A stretch of DNA of 64,000 nucleotides from Vermamoeba vermiformis (lineage: Eukaryota > Tubulinea > Echinamoebida). The stretch spans positions 62,001 through 126,000 of the forward strand of contig JBEWZL010000237.1 of NCBI GenBank assembly GCA_045837725.1, given 5' to 3'. Below, piece by piece: positions 36,470 through 47,097 of this stretch (position 1 is its first letter; each line of letters opens with the position of its first letter). Made by a program: the position numbers and the translations under genes. The notes beneath the pieces are model-generated. The model was not told the origin of the DNA and did no database searches. It saw nothing but the letters and a program-made list of their open reading frames with translations.

Positions 36470-37095
36470 GGCCTCAGTATTAATTGTTAATAGTGCCTAG
36501 ACTAGGCGTACGATTTTGAATTGTAATAAATTATGCACCGAAAACTCTGCAACTTGGTTAAAGGCGAGGTGAGTTTAACCGACGCCAAAGTGAAGAGACT
36601 CTCTCTGTGGCAAGCCACTGACGTAAGATTTGCTTGTGCGCATTTGAACGCTTAATACATAAAAGAATACGTAAAATCCAGATTTACTATGTATGCCATC
36701 TTCATTGAGAATTCTGTAGATTCAATAACGGTCTTGCGGCGAAGACTGCCATATTGCCGAATGTTGCTAGACCGTGATATAATTTGATCAGCAGATCACT
36801 AAAATATCTTTGAAATCACAGTTTTGTGAGCTGAGATCGGATCGCGATCCAAGTTAAGAATTGTTGTACCAGGAGGGGAATCCTTACAGCTGGCTAAGCC
36901 ATGTGCGAGCGATTAACTACCAAAATATTCCTAGAGATGATTGTGGACGTGCGAGTCCAGTGGTGTTGAGAAATAAAACGAAATTGGAAAAGATTCAGAA
37001 ACTAATAAGAAAATGACCACCAAAATAGACAGAAAAGAATCTGAGAATTGGCCATCAACAGCAGTTAAAGTACAACTACTTTCTGAGCACAACAG
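36470..37095. other. Intergenic region between PHB1 and MORN gene, no gene called
   Basis: Long for this window. It begins with the PHB1 3' end (AATAAA near 36525). An open frame from an ATG at 36533 runs about 30 codons (MHRKLCNLVKGEVSLTD) up to a GTAAGA donor-like site, but I could not find a convincing following exon, so no gene is called. The rest, including the GATCGGATCGCGATC word near 36836, holds nothing I can identify. Confidence 0.45.
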
Positions 37096-38699
37096 ATGGC
37101 AAACAACGAAACCACCACAATCAGCTGTTCAAACGGCTCACTCGTCTACGTAGGCAGTGCAGTGCAAGTCCCGAAAGAGATCGGCAAGTCCCAGCCTAGT
37201 GATTTTGAGAGCTTCATTTCTGGGAAAGTGACCAAGGAATCTGACTTCCTGCACAACCCCTACTTGGAGGGCAAGTAAGTACTTGACTAGTGAAAGAGTT
37301 GCGCAAGTCCTAATCCTGGTGCTGTTTTAGTGCCCTTGAGTTCGCTGGCCTGAGCAATGTAACGCGAGTGCACCTTGTGAACGGCGACAAGGCTACCATG
37401 GCCAATGGAGTGGGTGAGTAGCAAAACATCGAAATACTTCAAAACAATACTTAAAGCTGTACTTGTTAGGCATCTGTCGCGACAAAAATACGAATCAGAT
37501 CTTGTACAACGGTGAGTGGAGACTTGGCTATCGACACGGCTACGGAGAAGCCACTCTGTTCGGAGGTAAGACTACACCGTTTGATATGTATTGCGCACTC
37601 CACTCACTGTAGTAGAATATGGTGCACTGTTGGGCCAGTACAAAGGCATGTTCCGCTTCAATCATCGTCACGGCTACGGTGAACTGACCTACCCTGATGG
37701 CACTGTGTGGTGCGGTGAATGGAAGCACGATAGAAAGGTACGTAGTGACAATAGTACGATCGCATTGCCAACTATGTCGTCAGAACGGACCTGGCGTTGA
37801 AACAGATCTGAGTGGTGGAAGTTTTGCCGGAATCTGGCGCAACGGTCGCAAGTCAGTACAATAAGACATATCTTAGATTACATTAACTAACCGACGACTT
37901 CAGAGTGGGCAGTCTCAAGTACACCTTCCCCGACAAGTCGGTGTCGTGGTTCTTTTACACTGAAGACGGAGTGTGGCGTCATGCCTCGCCGGTGACTGGT
38001 GAACCGGGCGTGGACGTTGCAGCGCTCGTCAAACAGCTGCGCGAACAAGCACGATTTGACCAGCAGTCGAAGAACATTGTGCAAGGTAAGTAAATGACCG
38101 CGTGATTAGGACTGCACATTGCTAACCTGTCCGTGCAGAGGTCGCTACAAGCATACCAATGGGCTCTGAAGCGCAACCCGCGCCTGGACCTCTCAACTTG
38201 ACGTTGAAGAAAGGTCTCGCAGAGTTCAAGGACTCTACATTGCCCACACTCAACACCAAGTTGAAAGTACGTCTGAAGTGTCAACACCAATAACATACTA
38301 ACTCGTATGCAGACTGTGTGGACAGACATGAGCATTGACGTGGACATTGACTCCTTCGCCGCCATTGAGCCCCCAGCCGTGGCAGTGTGGACCTTGTTCG
38401 TTTACAAGTCTGGCTTCGTTGTCTCGCCTGTAGTCGACACCATGGCTGTGATGGCTAAGGACCCGTTCTATGGTGTAAGATAATGCGTGATTATTGACTG
38501 ATTGTACTGACACGTGTCACAGAATGAGCTCGGAGGTATCGTGAAGAAGATTGTCATTCGTTGTGTGCCCAAGCTGCATCAACTCAATGCCAAGGTCGAT
38601 AGCAATGGACTGCTGACCATTGAAGGCTCATTTGACCTCGGTGAAGAGAGTCGCATCACGGTGGAGAACCTCAAGCAAGTGCTCATCAAGAATCTTTAA
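37096..38699 (+). CDS. MORN-repeat protein with an unrecognised conserved-looking C-terminal domain
   Basis: Nine short exons encode roughly 370-390 residues. Two or three MORN repeats are clear in the first half (YNGEWRLGYRHGYGEATL, YKGMFRFNHRHGYGELTYPDG, WCGEWKHDRKNGPGV, then FAGIWRNGRK), motifs that bind acidic phospholipids and often tether proteins to membrane or cortex. After a Pro-rich linker (EAQPAPGPLNLT) comes a domain of about 120 residues that I do not recognise, with TVWTDMSIDVDIDSFAAIE, VYKSGFVVSPVVDTMAVM and a C-terminal VIRCVPKLHQLNAKVD. Its hydrophobic strands suggest a folded domain. The last intron carries the palindrome TGACACGTGTCA directly before CAG. No function can be assigned. 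Confidence 0.75.
38508..38519. repeat. Intronic palindrome TGACACGTGTCA
   Basis: Last intron of the MORN gene. The palindrome is followed at once by CAG and the exon, so it occupies the branch-to-acceptor interval (CTGAC is a plausible branch site). Confidence 0.9.
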
Positions 38700-38961
38700 G
38701 TGGTACCTGGCCGCGACATGTAGTGCCATAGCCGAATAAATACTGATTAGGGTTTTACTTCTAATGGTGCGCTGTATCAAATAGATCGCTTGTGTGCCTA
38801 CATCGGAATTTACTTCGGGAATGGGGGACGACGATGTGACAAGACAAAAGTCCTGTTCTCTAAACACATTTATATCTGTCCACCGTTCAATAACACAAAG
38901 TAAGCCTATACAAAGCCTTTCGGTTCAGAGTTCAGCACTAATTGACCTTAACGGCACCAGA

Positions 38962-41101
38962 ATGAACAGATCCAGCTTATTATTCGCAGTGGCGTTACTG
39001 TGTTTCTTCGCCTTATTAGAGGCGAGAGTTATTTTAGAGAGGACATCTGTGCCTAAGAACTACGTCTTGCTTGGACGAGCGAATCCCGAACAACAAATTG
39101 AATTTATTATCGGTTTAAAACAAAGAAATATCGACTTGCTGCAGGTAATTGTTTGTTATAAATTATATTCACCATTTAATTAATATAATCAGGCCTCGTT
39201 GCTGGACGTGTCAAACCCAGAATCACCGAATTACGGCAAGTCCCTTCTAATGTCAAATACTATGTTGGATATCTAATAGTATTCAGCTCGTTGGTGGACG
39301 TCGCAACAAATTTTGGATCTAATTGCTCCTTTGCCCGAACAAGTGCAGCCAGTGATTGATTGGTTGACCGCGCAAGGTGTCAATCAGATCGACGCTTCAG
39401 GTCGAGATTTAATCAAAGTCAGTGCGAGCATTCAACTCGTGGAGCAGCTGTTCAACACCAAAATGTATTATTATCGCTACACGATCAACGGTACGGGTGA
39501 CACTTGATGACACGTGTCATTCTCAGTCCTCGCTGACATCCGTTACAGGCCGAATTGTACCACGCGCACTCGGAGCAGTGAATATCCCCGACCACTTGGC
39601 TATCATCGATGGTGTGTTTGGCTTGACTGAGCTCATTCAGCCTTCGTCCGTCAAAGCACGCAGATCCACCAAGGACAACGTGGACCCACTGGGCTATATT
39701 TATCCTGGTGTATTAAGACAGCTGTACAACATCCCCTCGAGCTTCCCCTCCAATCCCAAGAGCTCTCTGTGCGTCGCAGAGTTCTTGGACTCAGCGTCGT
39801 TCAACAAGGACGACATCACCGCATTCAACTACTGGTTCGATGAAATTGTACACGTGGATACGATTGTCGGTGGATACAACGGCGCCAATCCCTTCTTAGA
39901 GTCGAGTCTCGATGTGCAAGTAAGTCACTAACATTCCGTACTCTGCAAATGATATTGTTCTCACACGTGCACTCAGTACGGCAGTGCCATGGCCTTGAAC
40001 ACGACATTCTGGTTTTGGACGGTCAAGGGCTGGTTGTTTGAATTCGCGACTGAGCTGTTCAATGCCACACAAGCACCTAATGTCGTGTCCATCTCGTGGG
40101 GCTGGCCTGAAGACGATCAGTGCAAGATCATTGGCTGCAAAAACAGCTGGAACCCTGTGCAGGACTCGTACAACTACGTGTACAAAGTGGACATTGAGTT
40201 CATGAAGATTGGACTGCGCGGCATCACCGTGCTGGCTTCGAGTGGTGATCAAGGTGCACCGGGCGATGAGAACAGCGATTGTCCGGGCTATTTGTCCAGC
40301 ATCTATCCCGGTGCCTCGCCTTGGGTCACGTCTGTCGGTGCTACCATGCTGGTCAAATCGACTGAGCAGCCGACTGACAGCGCTGCATTGCCGCCCATCT
40401 GTCAGAAGTAAGTTGATTGCATCGATCGATGCTCTTGCCACCAAATCTGATCACGTGTTCAGGGTGCACTGTGCCACCAAGATGAGTGAAGCAGTCTGTT
40501 CGTACCCCACTTCCATGATCACGAGTGGCGGTGGATTCTCAGACATTCTGCCCATGCCGCTCTATCAACAAGCTGCTGTCACCAACTACTTGAACTCGGG
40601 TGAAGTGGACCTGCCCAGCACGTACTACTTCAACGCCTCTAATCGCGCCTTCCCCGATGTCGCTGCCAACGGTCACAACTACATTGTCGAGCTGGCCGGT
40701 GGATTGTATCCCATTGACGGGTATGGATGACACGTGTCACCGCGGCTTCAACTAACCTCGTCCCAGTACCTCGTGCTCCACACCAGTGTTCGGCGCTGTC
40801 TTGGCACTGTTGAACAGCTACAGACTCGACAACAACAAGCCACCCTTGGGCTTTGTCAATCCTTTGCTGTACAAGATGGCAGCCGCAGACAGCAGCACGT
40901 TCATTGACATTACTGTCGGCAACAACTACTGCACTGAGGCCTGTTGTGGTGAGATTGGTTATCAAGCTGCACCTGGCTGGGATGCCACTACTGGTAATTG
41001 CAATGCAAATGTGACACTTTGACACTTACATTTCCTTTTTAGGCCTTGGCACTCCCAACTTCCCACGCATGTTGAATTACATCAAATCACTCAAAAACTA
41101 A
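38962..41101 (+). CDS. TPP1: Tripeptidyl-peptidase I (sedolisin-family serine-carboxyl peptidase)
   Basis: Lysosomal acid protease removing tripeptides from N-termini; human loss causes CLN2 disease. Eight exons (38962-39144, 39193-39235, 39287-39490, 39549-39919, 39977-40407, 40463-40720, 40767-40993, 41043-41101) join exactly to 591 residues. There is a signal peptide (LLFAVALLCFFALLEA), an activation propeptide (KNYVLLGRANPEQQIEF to about residue 170), then the catalytic domain. The Glu/Asp pair is in FLESSLDVQY, the oxyanion Asp in SSGDQGAPG, and the nucleophile Ser in GTSCSTPVFGA. Further hallmarks are NVVSISWGWPE and YPGASPWVTSVGAT. The second intron uses a GC donor. Introns at 39491 and 40721 carry the 12-bp palindrome. 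Confidence 0.93.
39236..39286 (+). other. GC-AG intron in TPP1
   Basis: The exon ends AATTACG, the intron starts GCAAGTCCC and ends ATTCAG. Joining gives NYARWWTSQQI, in the right phase for the downstream frame and compatible with the prodomain of sedolisins (YG-x-W-T). A GT donor four bases later would shift the frame. Confidence 0.75.
39508..39519. repeat. Intronic palindrome TGACACGTGTCA
   Basis: Third intron of TPP1, in its middle, preceded by a partial copy (GTGACACTTGA). Confidence 0.9.
40728..40739. repeat. Intronic palindrome TGACACGTGTCA
   Basis: Sixth intron of TPP1, seven bases after the GTATGGA donor; a CTAAC branch-like site lies downstream. Confidence 0.9.
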
Positions 41102-41380
41102 CGAGCTCGAACATTGTTCTTGTCGTTCCCAAATAAAGTGCATAGTAATACTAGAACCAAATCAATTAGCTTGCCTTCTGTTAAACGCCTCCACGTGCCA
41201 AATAAGCCATCAGGATATTTTTTCACGAAGCTCGTGGTAATTGGTAACATGTGAAACATTCATTTTTTCACGCAGTTTTATTTGAATGAGAGCACGGACA
41301 ACAAAACAGAGCACCGTTGTCATTGCTTCTAACTGCCACTACGAGGCGAGTGAAAAGAGGAGCACGATATTGCTAGTATT

Positions 41381-42984
41381 ATGGGCTTAACAGGCAGTCA
41401 GCCACAACCGCAACAGCAGAAGGATCTGGATGACTTTGTGCTGGTCAAACAAACACTCAAAACACCGCCTATTAAATTATATTGGAAAGAAGAAGGCGTG
41501 CCACCACTAGTTCACCTGTGTGTGCACCTATTTGCATTTAATTTAGAGGGATTCAGCTCAAAATTAAAATTACTGCCAGCAGACCTCAAAAACAAAATTA
41601 TTGTGTATTGTCTACGACACGAAGTTGTTAATAGTAATCAATTGTCATTATTAATAGATGTTAATACGGTAAGGCACTCGATTTTATCGGTTAAAAGACT
41701 ATTTATTTCAAATATACCAGTTTATTATTATAATAGCTTTAACCTATAATATGTTCGCACCTTATTAAAATATTATTATAGCGTAGTTTAAATCTGCATG
41801 CAAGCAAAACAAAAGATTTGGATCTCCAAAATATTCTGCCTAGGTGCCCTGAACTCGAAGAGCTTGACATCAGTGGTATGTAGATGGAATAATGCGTTGA
41901 TTATTATAAAAGAGTGAGTTCAAGTGCACTTACCTGTCAATAATTAGGCAATCTGAGGCTGACAGATCTCAGCATCGAATGTATTGTAGCCAAGTGCGCG
42001 CAGTTGAAGAAATTGAATTTAGCAGCGTGTTTAGGGTACACAACACTATAATACAAATGTTGCGCGTCAATTCTAATTCTCAGCGCAGATTCAGCACCAG
42101 AACGCTGTCACTGCTCAAAAATCTCAAGCAGCTCGAAGAACTCAACTTATATTACTGTGGCGACGGTCAACTGACCTCGTGCATTGAAGACATTGCTGCC
42201 AATTGTCCTAATTTGGTATCACTCAATCTCGGAGGCATTCCGCTGTCACGTGCCACGGTCAAATGTCTCGCCGATCGCTGCAATCAGTTGGTGGCACTCA
42301 ATCTTTGCGGCTGCAAATTAGGCGATGCAGAACTCATGCATTTGTCGCGCTTGAAGAATTTAATCTCGCTGAATATCTCCAGCAATCTGGACTTGACTAA
42401 TAAGGGCGTGAAGATATTGGCCGAGTTCAAACATCTGCAAAGATTGGACTTGTTTGGCATTGGACGGGCAGAGGGTTTTGACGATGGTACGTACCAGTAT
42501 TTCCAAATAAGGCAATGCACTACTAACACACACAACAGCAATGATTGAAGTGTTTGCAGCGTGCAGTGCGCTGGAAGAAGTGTCACTGGCCTCGTGCACT
42601 GCGCTGACTGATGCCGCGGTGATGCACTTGGCCGACCACTGTCCGCGCGTGACATCTTTGCAGCTCTCGAACACGCAAGTCACCGATGCAGGTGTCATCA
42701 CCCTGCTCGATAAGTGCGACTACTTGCGTCGCTTGCACGTGTCCGCGACTGCCATCACAGACCAGACACTGCTCGCCATCAGCACTGGTCGCGCGAGACG
42801 GCAGCTCGATGAACTCGACATTTCATTCTGCAAAGAGCTCACGCCCGAGGGAGTCAAACAGCTGTTCGAGCAGTGCGAGTTCTTGCAGCGCGTGGTGCTG
42901 TCACAGCGCTACGAACTGAACATCACTTTGTTGCGGTCTGCGCGGCCTTATTTGGTGCTCGAGTGCCCTGATCAGCGCCACTAG
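41381..42984 (+). CDS. Leucine-rich-repeat protein, cysteine-containing (AMN1/F-box LRR) type
   Basis: Five or six exons encode about 450-470 residues. The first about 95 residues hold no LRR but include a helical block (PPLVHLCVHLFAFNLEGF). Then follow at least ten repeats of the LRR-CC kind (NLVSLNLGGIPLSRATVKCLADRC, LVALNLCGCKLGDAELMHLSRLK, HCPRVTSLQLSNTQVTDAGVITLLDKC in broken form), as in AMN1 and SCF F-box adaptors. No F-box was recognised. The N-terminus MGLTGS fits the N-myristoylation consensus (Gly2, Ser6), so membrane attachment is possible. Its role is probably protein binding. The intron at 42487-42538 shares a motif with an intron of the p44 gene. It converges on the DyP gene. 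Confidence 0.8.
42505..42515 (+). repeat. AAATAAGGCAA intronic motif, copy 1
   Basis: Inside the 52-nt intron 42487-42538 of the LRR gene. The 14-nt form CCAAATAAGGCAAT also occurs at the same distance from a GTACGTACC donor in an intron of the p44 gene. Confidence 0.85.
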
Positions 42985-43109
42985 CGACCTTGTATTTGTA
43001 CACTTGTAAATAGGACTTTACTTTCACTGGTGTTATATTTATATACACATAGTATGAATGCGATGCATGCCAGTCCTCGTTCATTGTGACTATATTTAGA
43101 CACCAATTC

Positions 43110-44986
43110 TTATTTTGCCTTGGACGCACCTCTCAAGGCGTTCAACTCTTGCAAATTAGGCAAGTACCAGTACTGGCCTCTGTCGCACGTGGAGAAGGTG
43201 AATGTCGCGTCAGCCACGCCCTGTCCATGACACGTGTCAAACGCAGCACAGCACTACAACCGCACTACTTACGTCCTCGAGTCCAGTCATGCGGTCCAAC
43301 AGCTTGTCAAACTTGGCGGGATTGTTGCTGTACGCGATGAAGAACAGCCCGTGCAGTCCGCTGTGATCGCCAAACGGCATGGACTGGCGCACTATTTTCA
43401 CCTCGCGACCCTTCTCATCGAGCACGAGACGCGATGAAGTTCGGTGCACGTGACTCGACTGTGGCAAGGGGTCCAATTCCGCGCTGAAGTCCTTGGTGCG
43501 CCCAATCACCTGCTCTTGTTCTTTCACTGAACGGCTGTGCAGGGCCTTCAAGTTGTGCAACCAGCGCTGTGTCATGATGTAACTGTCAAACAGCGGTCAG
43601 TACGCCTGCAGTCCAGACATCAGAATGACACGTGTCACTCACCTGCCTCCGCGGTGGCCCTTGTCCTCGCTGCCAATCAGTGACTCGTCGGCACGGTCCT
43701 CTTCGCCCGTCACATTCATCGTGCCGTCAATGAAGCCACTCAAATCGCGGTTGTCTTGGAACACCCAGCCATAGCTGTCACGTGTCAGTGCTGTACGGCA
43801 TTGACACCTTTTGATAATTATGACACCTGTCACTTACATGTCCTCGACCTTGGCCACAGAGCCAGGCGGCAATGATTGCAAAAATTCATTCACAACCTCA
43901 TAGGCGAGACCGCGAGTCTTGGCCTTGATGTGCACGAAGATCTGCAAAGAAACGAATCAGTCAGTGACACGTGTCAAACAGAGGTCAGCACGCACTTCAC
44001 CACCAGTGGCGGGCATGCCACCATTCGTGCTGCTGCGCGTGTGATAAGTGCGAGCGTTGCGCGGCACTGACAGGCCTGACACTTCACGCGTCAATCTTTG
44101 CCAGAATTCGGGGCTATATTTGGACGTGTCAGTTACAGATCACCTAATGACGTGTTGACACTTGCCTGAATGCCACACCACCCACTGCGCCCTCGCCGTT
44201 GATGCGTTCTTCCCTGCTGACTGGTGACACCTGTCAAACGCGTCAAAATGTGGTCTAGTGTGGCACTTGACACGTGTCATTTTACCTTCTCTACAATCTT
44301 TTGAATATTTGCAGCTGCGGCAGCGACTTGCTTGGGGTCAGCGGCGTAGGCTAAGTGAACTGATGCAAAGATTAGACTGACAGCCATTGCCATTTAAGGA
44401 AATAGTTCGTACCAGTGACGTACGCAGCGTGTTGATTTCCTTCACTGAACGGTGTGGGTTGCGCGAGTGAAGTCTGTGGAGGTCAGTCACGTGATTTCAG
44501 TCATTGCAAGTATTTATGTGACGCACCAACTTCTCCTGTGCCTCAGCGGTGAGTGACTGCGCGAGGTGATTGGCCACGTGCGTCAAGTGACTGTTGTTGG
44601 TGAAGAGTGCTGACGTCACGTAACACGCTGCGGATGTCACGCCCACTCCGAATAGCACTCGCGTCACCTGACCTGCGAGGCATTAGCGCTGCAGACAAAC
44701 AATACTGTCGAATATACTCACGCTTGGTTGCTTGCTTGGCAGTGCTGGTCAGTGCTCGTTGTACTAATTAGGCAGTGAGTTTGAATATCGTAAAATTTCA
44801 ATTACAGAATAAATCGAAAAACTTTTCGCGCACTCAATATTACTGCATTGTATTGTCTTTTTTTATTACCTTGTTGCTTGTTGCTACGCGCAGCAAATAA
44901 TTTCAAAGCTGAAAATGCAGAGTTAGAGACCTTTATCAAGTACTCATACTGTAGTGCTTACTGCCACGGCTAACTCGGCTGAACAT
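43110..44986 (-). CDS. DyP-type heme peroxidase, probably mitochondrial
   Basis: Dye-decolorizing peroxidase, a heme enzyme reducing H2O2. Twelve short exons encode roughly 430-450 residues. The catalytic core follows the YfeX-like group: GFIDGTMNVTGEEDR (the GxxDG aspartate), GGSYIMTQRWLHNL, EQEQVIGRTK (active-site Arg) and SSHVHRTSSR with the probable proximal His; it ends NLQELNALRGASKAK. The first about 60 residues (MFSRVSRGSALKLFAARS, then QQVQRALTSTAKQATK) are basic, Ser/Ala-rich and free of acidic residues, typical of a mitochondrial presequence, and are followed by a hydrophobic stretch. Several introns contain TGACAC/GTGTCA words, including four perfect TGACACGTGTCA palindromes, and one has a GC donor. 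It is divergent from the p44 gene. Confidence 0.88.
43228..43239. repeat. Intronic palindrome TGACACGTGTCA
   Basis: Last intron of the DyP gene, just before its 3' splice site on the minus strand; it shares TGACACGTGTCAAAC with the 26-nt repeats. Confidence 0.9.
43626..43637. repeat. Intronic palindrome TGACACGTGTCA
   Basis: DyP intron beginning GTGAG on the minus strand, directly after the donor. The same intron ends with a 19-nt block (43584-43602) that matches the 26-nt repeat at 17 positions. Confidence 0.9.
43965..43990. repeat. 26-nt intronic repeat with TGACACGTGTCA palindrome (copy 2)
   Basis: DyP peroxidase intron. Identical over 26 nt to 34185-34210 in the calcineurin B-like gene, 9.8 kb away, although the genes are unrelated. 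Confidence 0.9.
44114..44165 (-). other. GC-AG intron in the DyP peroxidase gene
   Basis: On the minus strand the exon ends GCATTCAG, the intron begins GCAAGTGTC and ends ATATAG. The join gives VAFSPEFWQRLT and keeps frame; the GT four bases downstream would lead to a stop. Confidence 0.85.
44268..44279. repeat. Intronic palindrome TGACACGTGTCA
   Basis: DyP intron, directly after its GTAAAA donor on the minus strand. A near copy, TGACACCTGTCA, lies at 44225-44236 in the next exon-intron neighbourhood. Confidence 0.88.
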
Positions 44987-45243
44987 GATTGCAATATGAT
45001 ATAGGTATGTATGACGTGCGGTCGTCAATGAGTGATCACTAACAAATGCGTTGCAGCGGAGAAAAATAACCGATCGAATCTTCGAGAATCAAAGTCGCCG
45101 CCCAATACGGCAATCAAATTTGAACTCGCACAAGCTGTAACTAGGCAATCAATTGGTGTGCATGCCACACTGTGCGGCGCCTTGCCGGCAACAGGTCGAG
45201 ATTTCACCAGTGTTGAGCTGGATCCAGACAGTCGCTCTGCACG

Positions 45244-46888
45244 ATGAGTACGAACAACACAAATGTACCTACAGCGGACAATACAGAGGCCGTAAACAAG
45301 ACCAATAAGCCCGCTACGCAATATCGATGGGAGACACTGAACAAGTCCTGGGAACACTTGCGCGAGACCTCAGCAGGCAGATTGACCATTGAGTACGCGG
45401 ATGAGGCACGCAAGTCAAGCGTCAGTGCGAGCAGTAATAGCAATAATAGTGCGGCACATAGAAGAGGTCTACAACGGGCACTGTGCATAATTATCGATAA
45501 TAGCGCGAGCATGGCTGACAAGAATTGCGTGTTAGAATACAACCAAAATGCAGGTACGAATATTCACCAATGATTATGCACTGTGTTGATCGTATTTAAC
45601 GCAATGCAGAAATATTGTCAATTTTTCCAATTTATTTTTAAAATTCTCGGAATTAACTTTAGTGCTCTGTGTGGCTGTTACTGTGTTATTCTACGACCTT
45701 TTAAGTGCACGTACATATTGTATTAATCCTTGTTCGACACTACAGCCGCTGCCAACATGACACCGCAGATGCAAGTCAAAGACACGCTGACAGAGCTGAT
45801 TAATCAATTCTTCGTGCACAATCCACTCTCCATGCTGCAGCTGATTCAGACCAGCGACAAGCTCGCGACAGCAGTGACGCCAATGAGTGGCAACAGACGG
45901 CAACAGCTCGATGGTCTCAACGCCCTGCCTGCCCCAAGTGGCGAGCCCTCGCTACAGAATGCGCTGTTGCTGGCCCGTGCCACACTCAGGTACGTCACGT
46001 GATCGACCATGATGCACGACACTTGTTGACACGGTCACCGACAGTCAACTGCCCAAATATGGCACGCGCGAGATGTTGGTGGTGTTCAACAGCCTGCACA
46101 CGACTGACCCTGGCAACATCAACAAGACCATCGCACTGCTAGCGCGCGAGAAGATGATTGTGAGCGGCATCAGCATGTCTGCCGAGATGTACGTCTGCAA
46201 ACGATTGAGTGACCTCACGCAGGGCGAGTATCACGTGGCCAAGCACTACTTGCACTTCCAACAGCTAGTCTTTGCAGCTATTCAGCCGCCACTCGCGACA
46301 GCACTCGCGGACAATGCGCTCGACACCAAATTGATTCGCATGGGATTCCCGAAATTTCACTCGGGCGTGTTCCGCGAGGGCGTGATTGCGGTGGACGAGG
46401 ACAGCGACGATCACGTGACTGGGCCTGCGATCTGTGTCTGGTACGTACCTGCTGACCAAATAAGGCAATATCTCGCTAATATCTCCGCGTCAGTCACCAG
46501 CGCGTGCAGACAGAGCAGGGCTATTACCCGTGTCCGCAGTGTCGCGCCGTGTTGTGCGAGCTGCCCGTCAACTGCAAGATCTGCGGGCTGTTGCTGGTCT
46601 CTTCGCCCCTCCTCGCACGCTCCTATCACCATCTCTTTCCAGTGCCACCGTTCACTGAAGTGTTGGTCAGGGCTGAGTCCCGCACCTGTCACGCGTGTCA
46701 TCGCGAGCTCGAGGTGGAAGACACGGCCACGCAATGTGTCAAGTGTCAACACGTGTTCTGCTTGGAGTGCGATCACTTCATTCATGAATCACTCTTGTAA
46801 GTGGCGATCAAGTAATCGGTTCACTGAATACTCACTTGCCTAATTTAGTAACTGCCCGGGATGCGAACTCGAGCACTATCAGAGCTAA
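45244..46888 (+). CDS. GTF2H2: TFIIH core subunit p44/Ssl1 (GTF2H2)
   Basis: Core TFIIH subunit that stimulates the XPD helicase in transcription initiation and nucleotide excision repair. Five exons (45244-45553, 45746-45989, 46045-46440, 46494-46796, 46849-46888) join to 430 residues. An N-terminal YRWE block and a vWA-like domain (ALCIIIDNSASMADKN through LVVFNSLHTTDPGNINKTI, SGISMSAEMYVCKRL) are followed by zinc fingers: CVCHQRV, GYYPCPQCRAVLCELPVNC, CKICGLLLVS, LARSYHHLFPV, and a C-terminal RING-like CHACHRELE with CVKCQHVFCLECD and NCPGCELEH. The acceptor at 46493 was chosen over the AG at 46500 because only it keeps frame and restores the CxCH motif. Nuclear. Confidence 0.93.
46458..46468 (+). 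repeat. AAATAAGGCAA intronic motif, copy 2
   Basis: Inside the 53-nt intron 46441-46493 of the p44 gene, at nearly the same offset after GTACGTACC as in the LRR gene intron. Confidence 0.85.
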
Positions 46889-46899
46889 TTGCCTTATTT
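46889..46899 (-). repeat. AAATAAGGCAA motif, copy 3
   Basis: Reverse orientation, immediately after the p44 stop codon, so here it is in a 3' untranslated region rather than an intron. Confidence 0.7.
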
Positions 46900-47097
46900 G
46901 TACAAACACTTGTAAATGGATGCAATGTAAATTACTAACAGCGGAATTATTAACAAGCATGCGCAGGGCGTTTTATTGTACAAATTTAGACAAGGCGGAG
47001 AAATACAAACGAGATTGATCGCCGCGCAGTGCCGCTGAAAAGCAGCTCAAAATACCACGCGATCGATCGACCCTCGCGACTATAATACAAGAGGAAC

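Noticed and set aside
36533-36630. Possible small gene beginning MHRKLCNLVKG
   Set aside because: About 30 codons then a donor-like GTAAGA, but no following exon could be joined with confidence.
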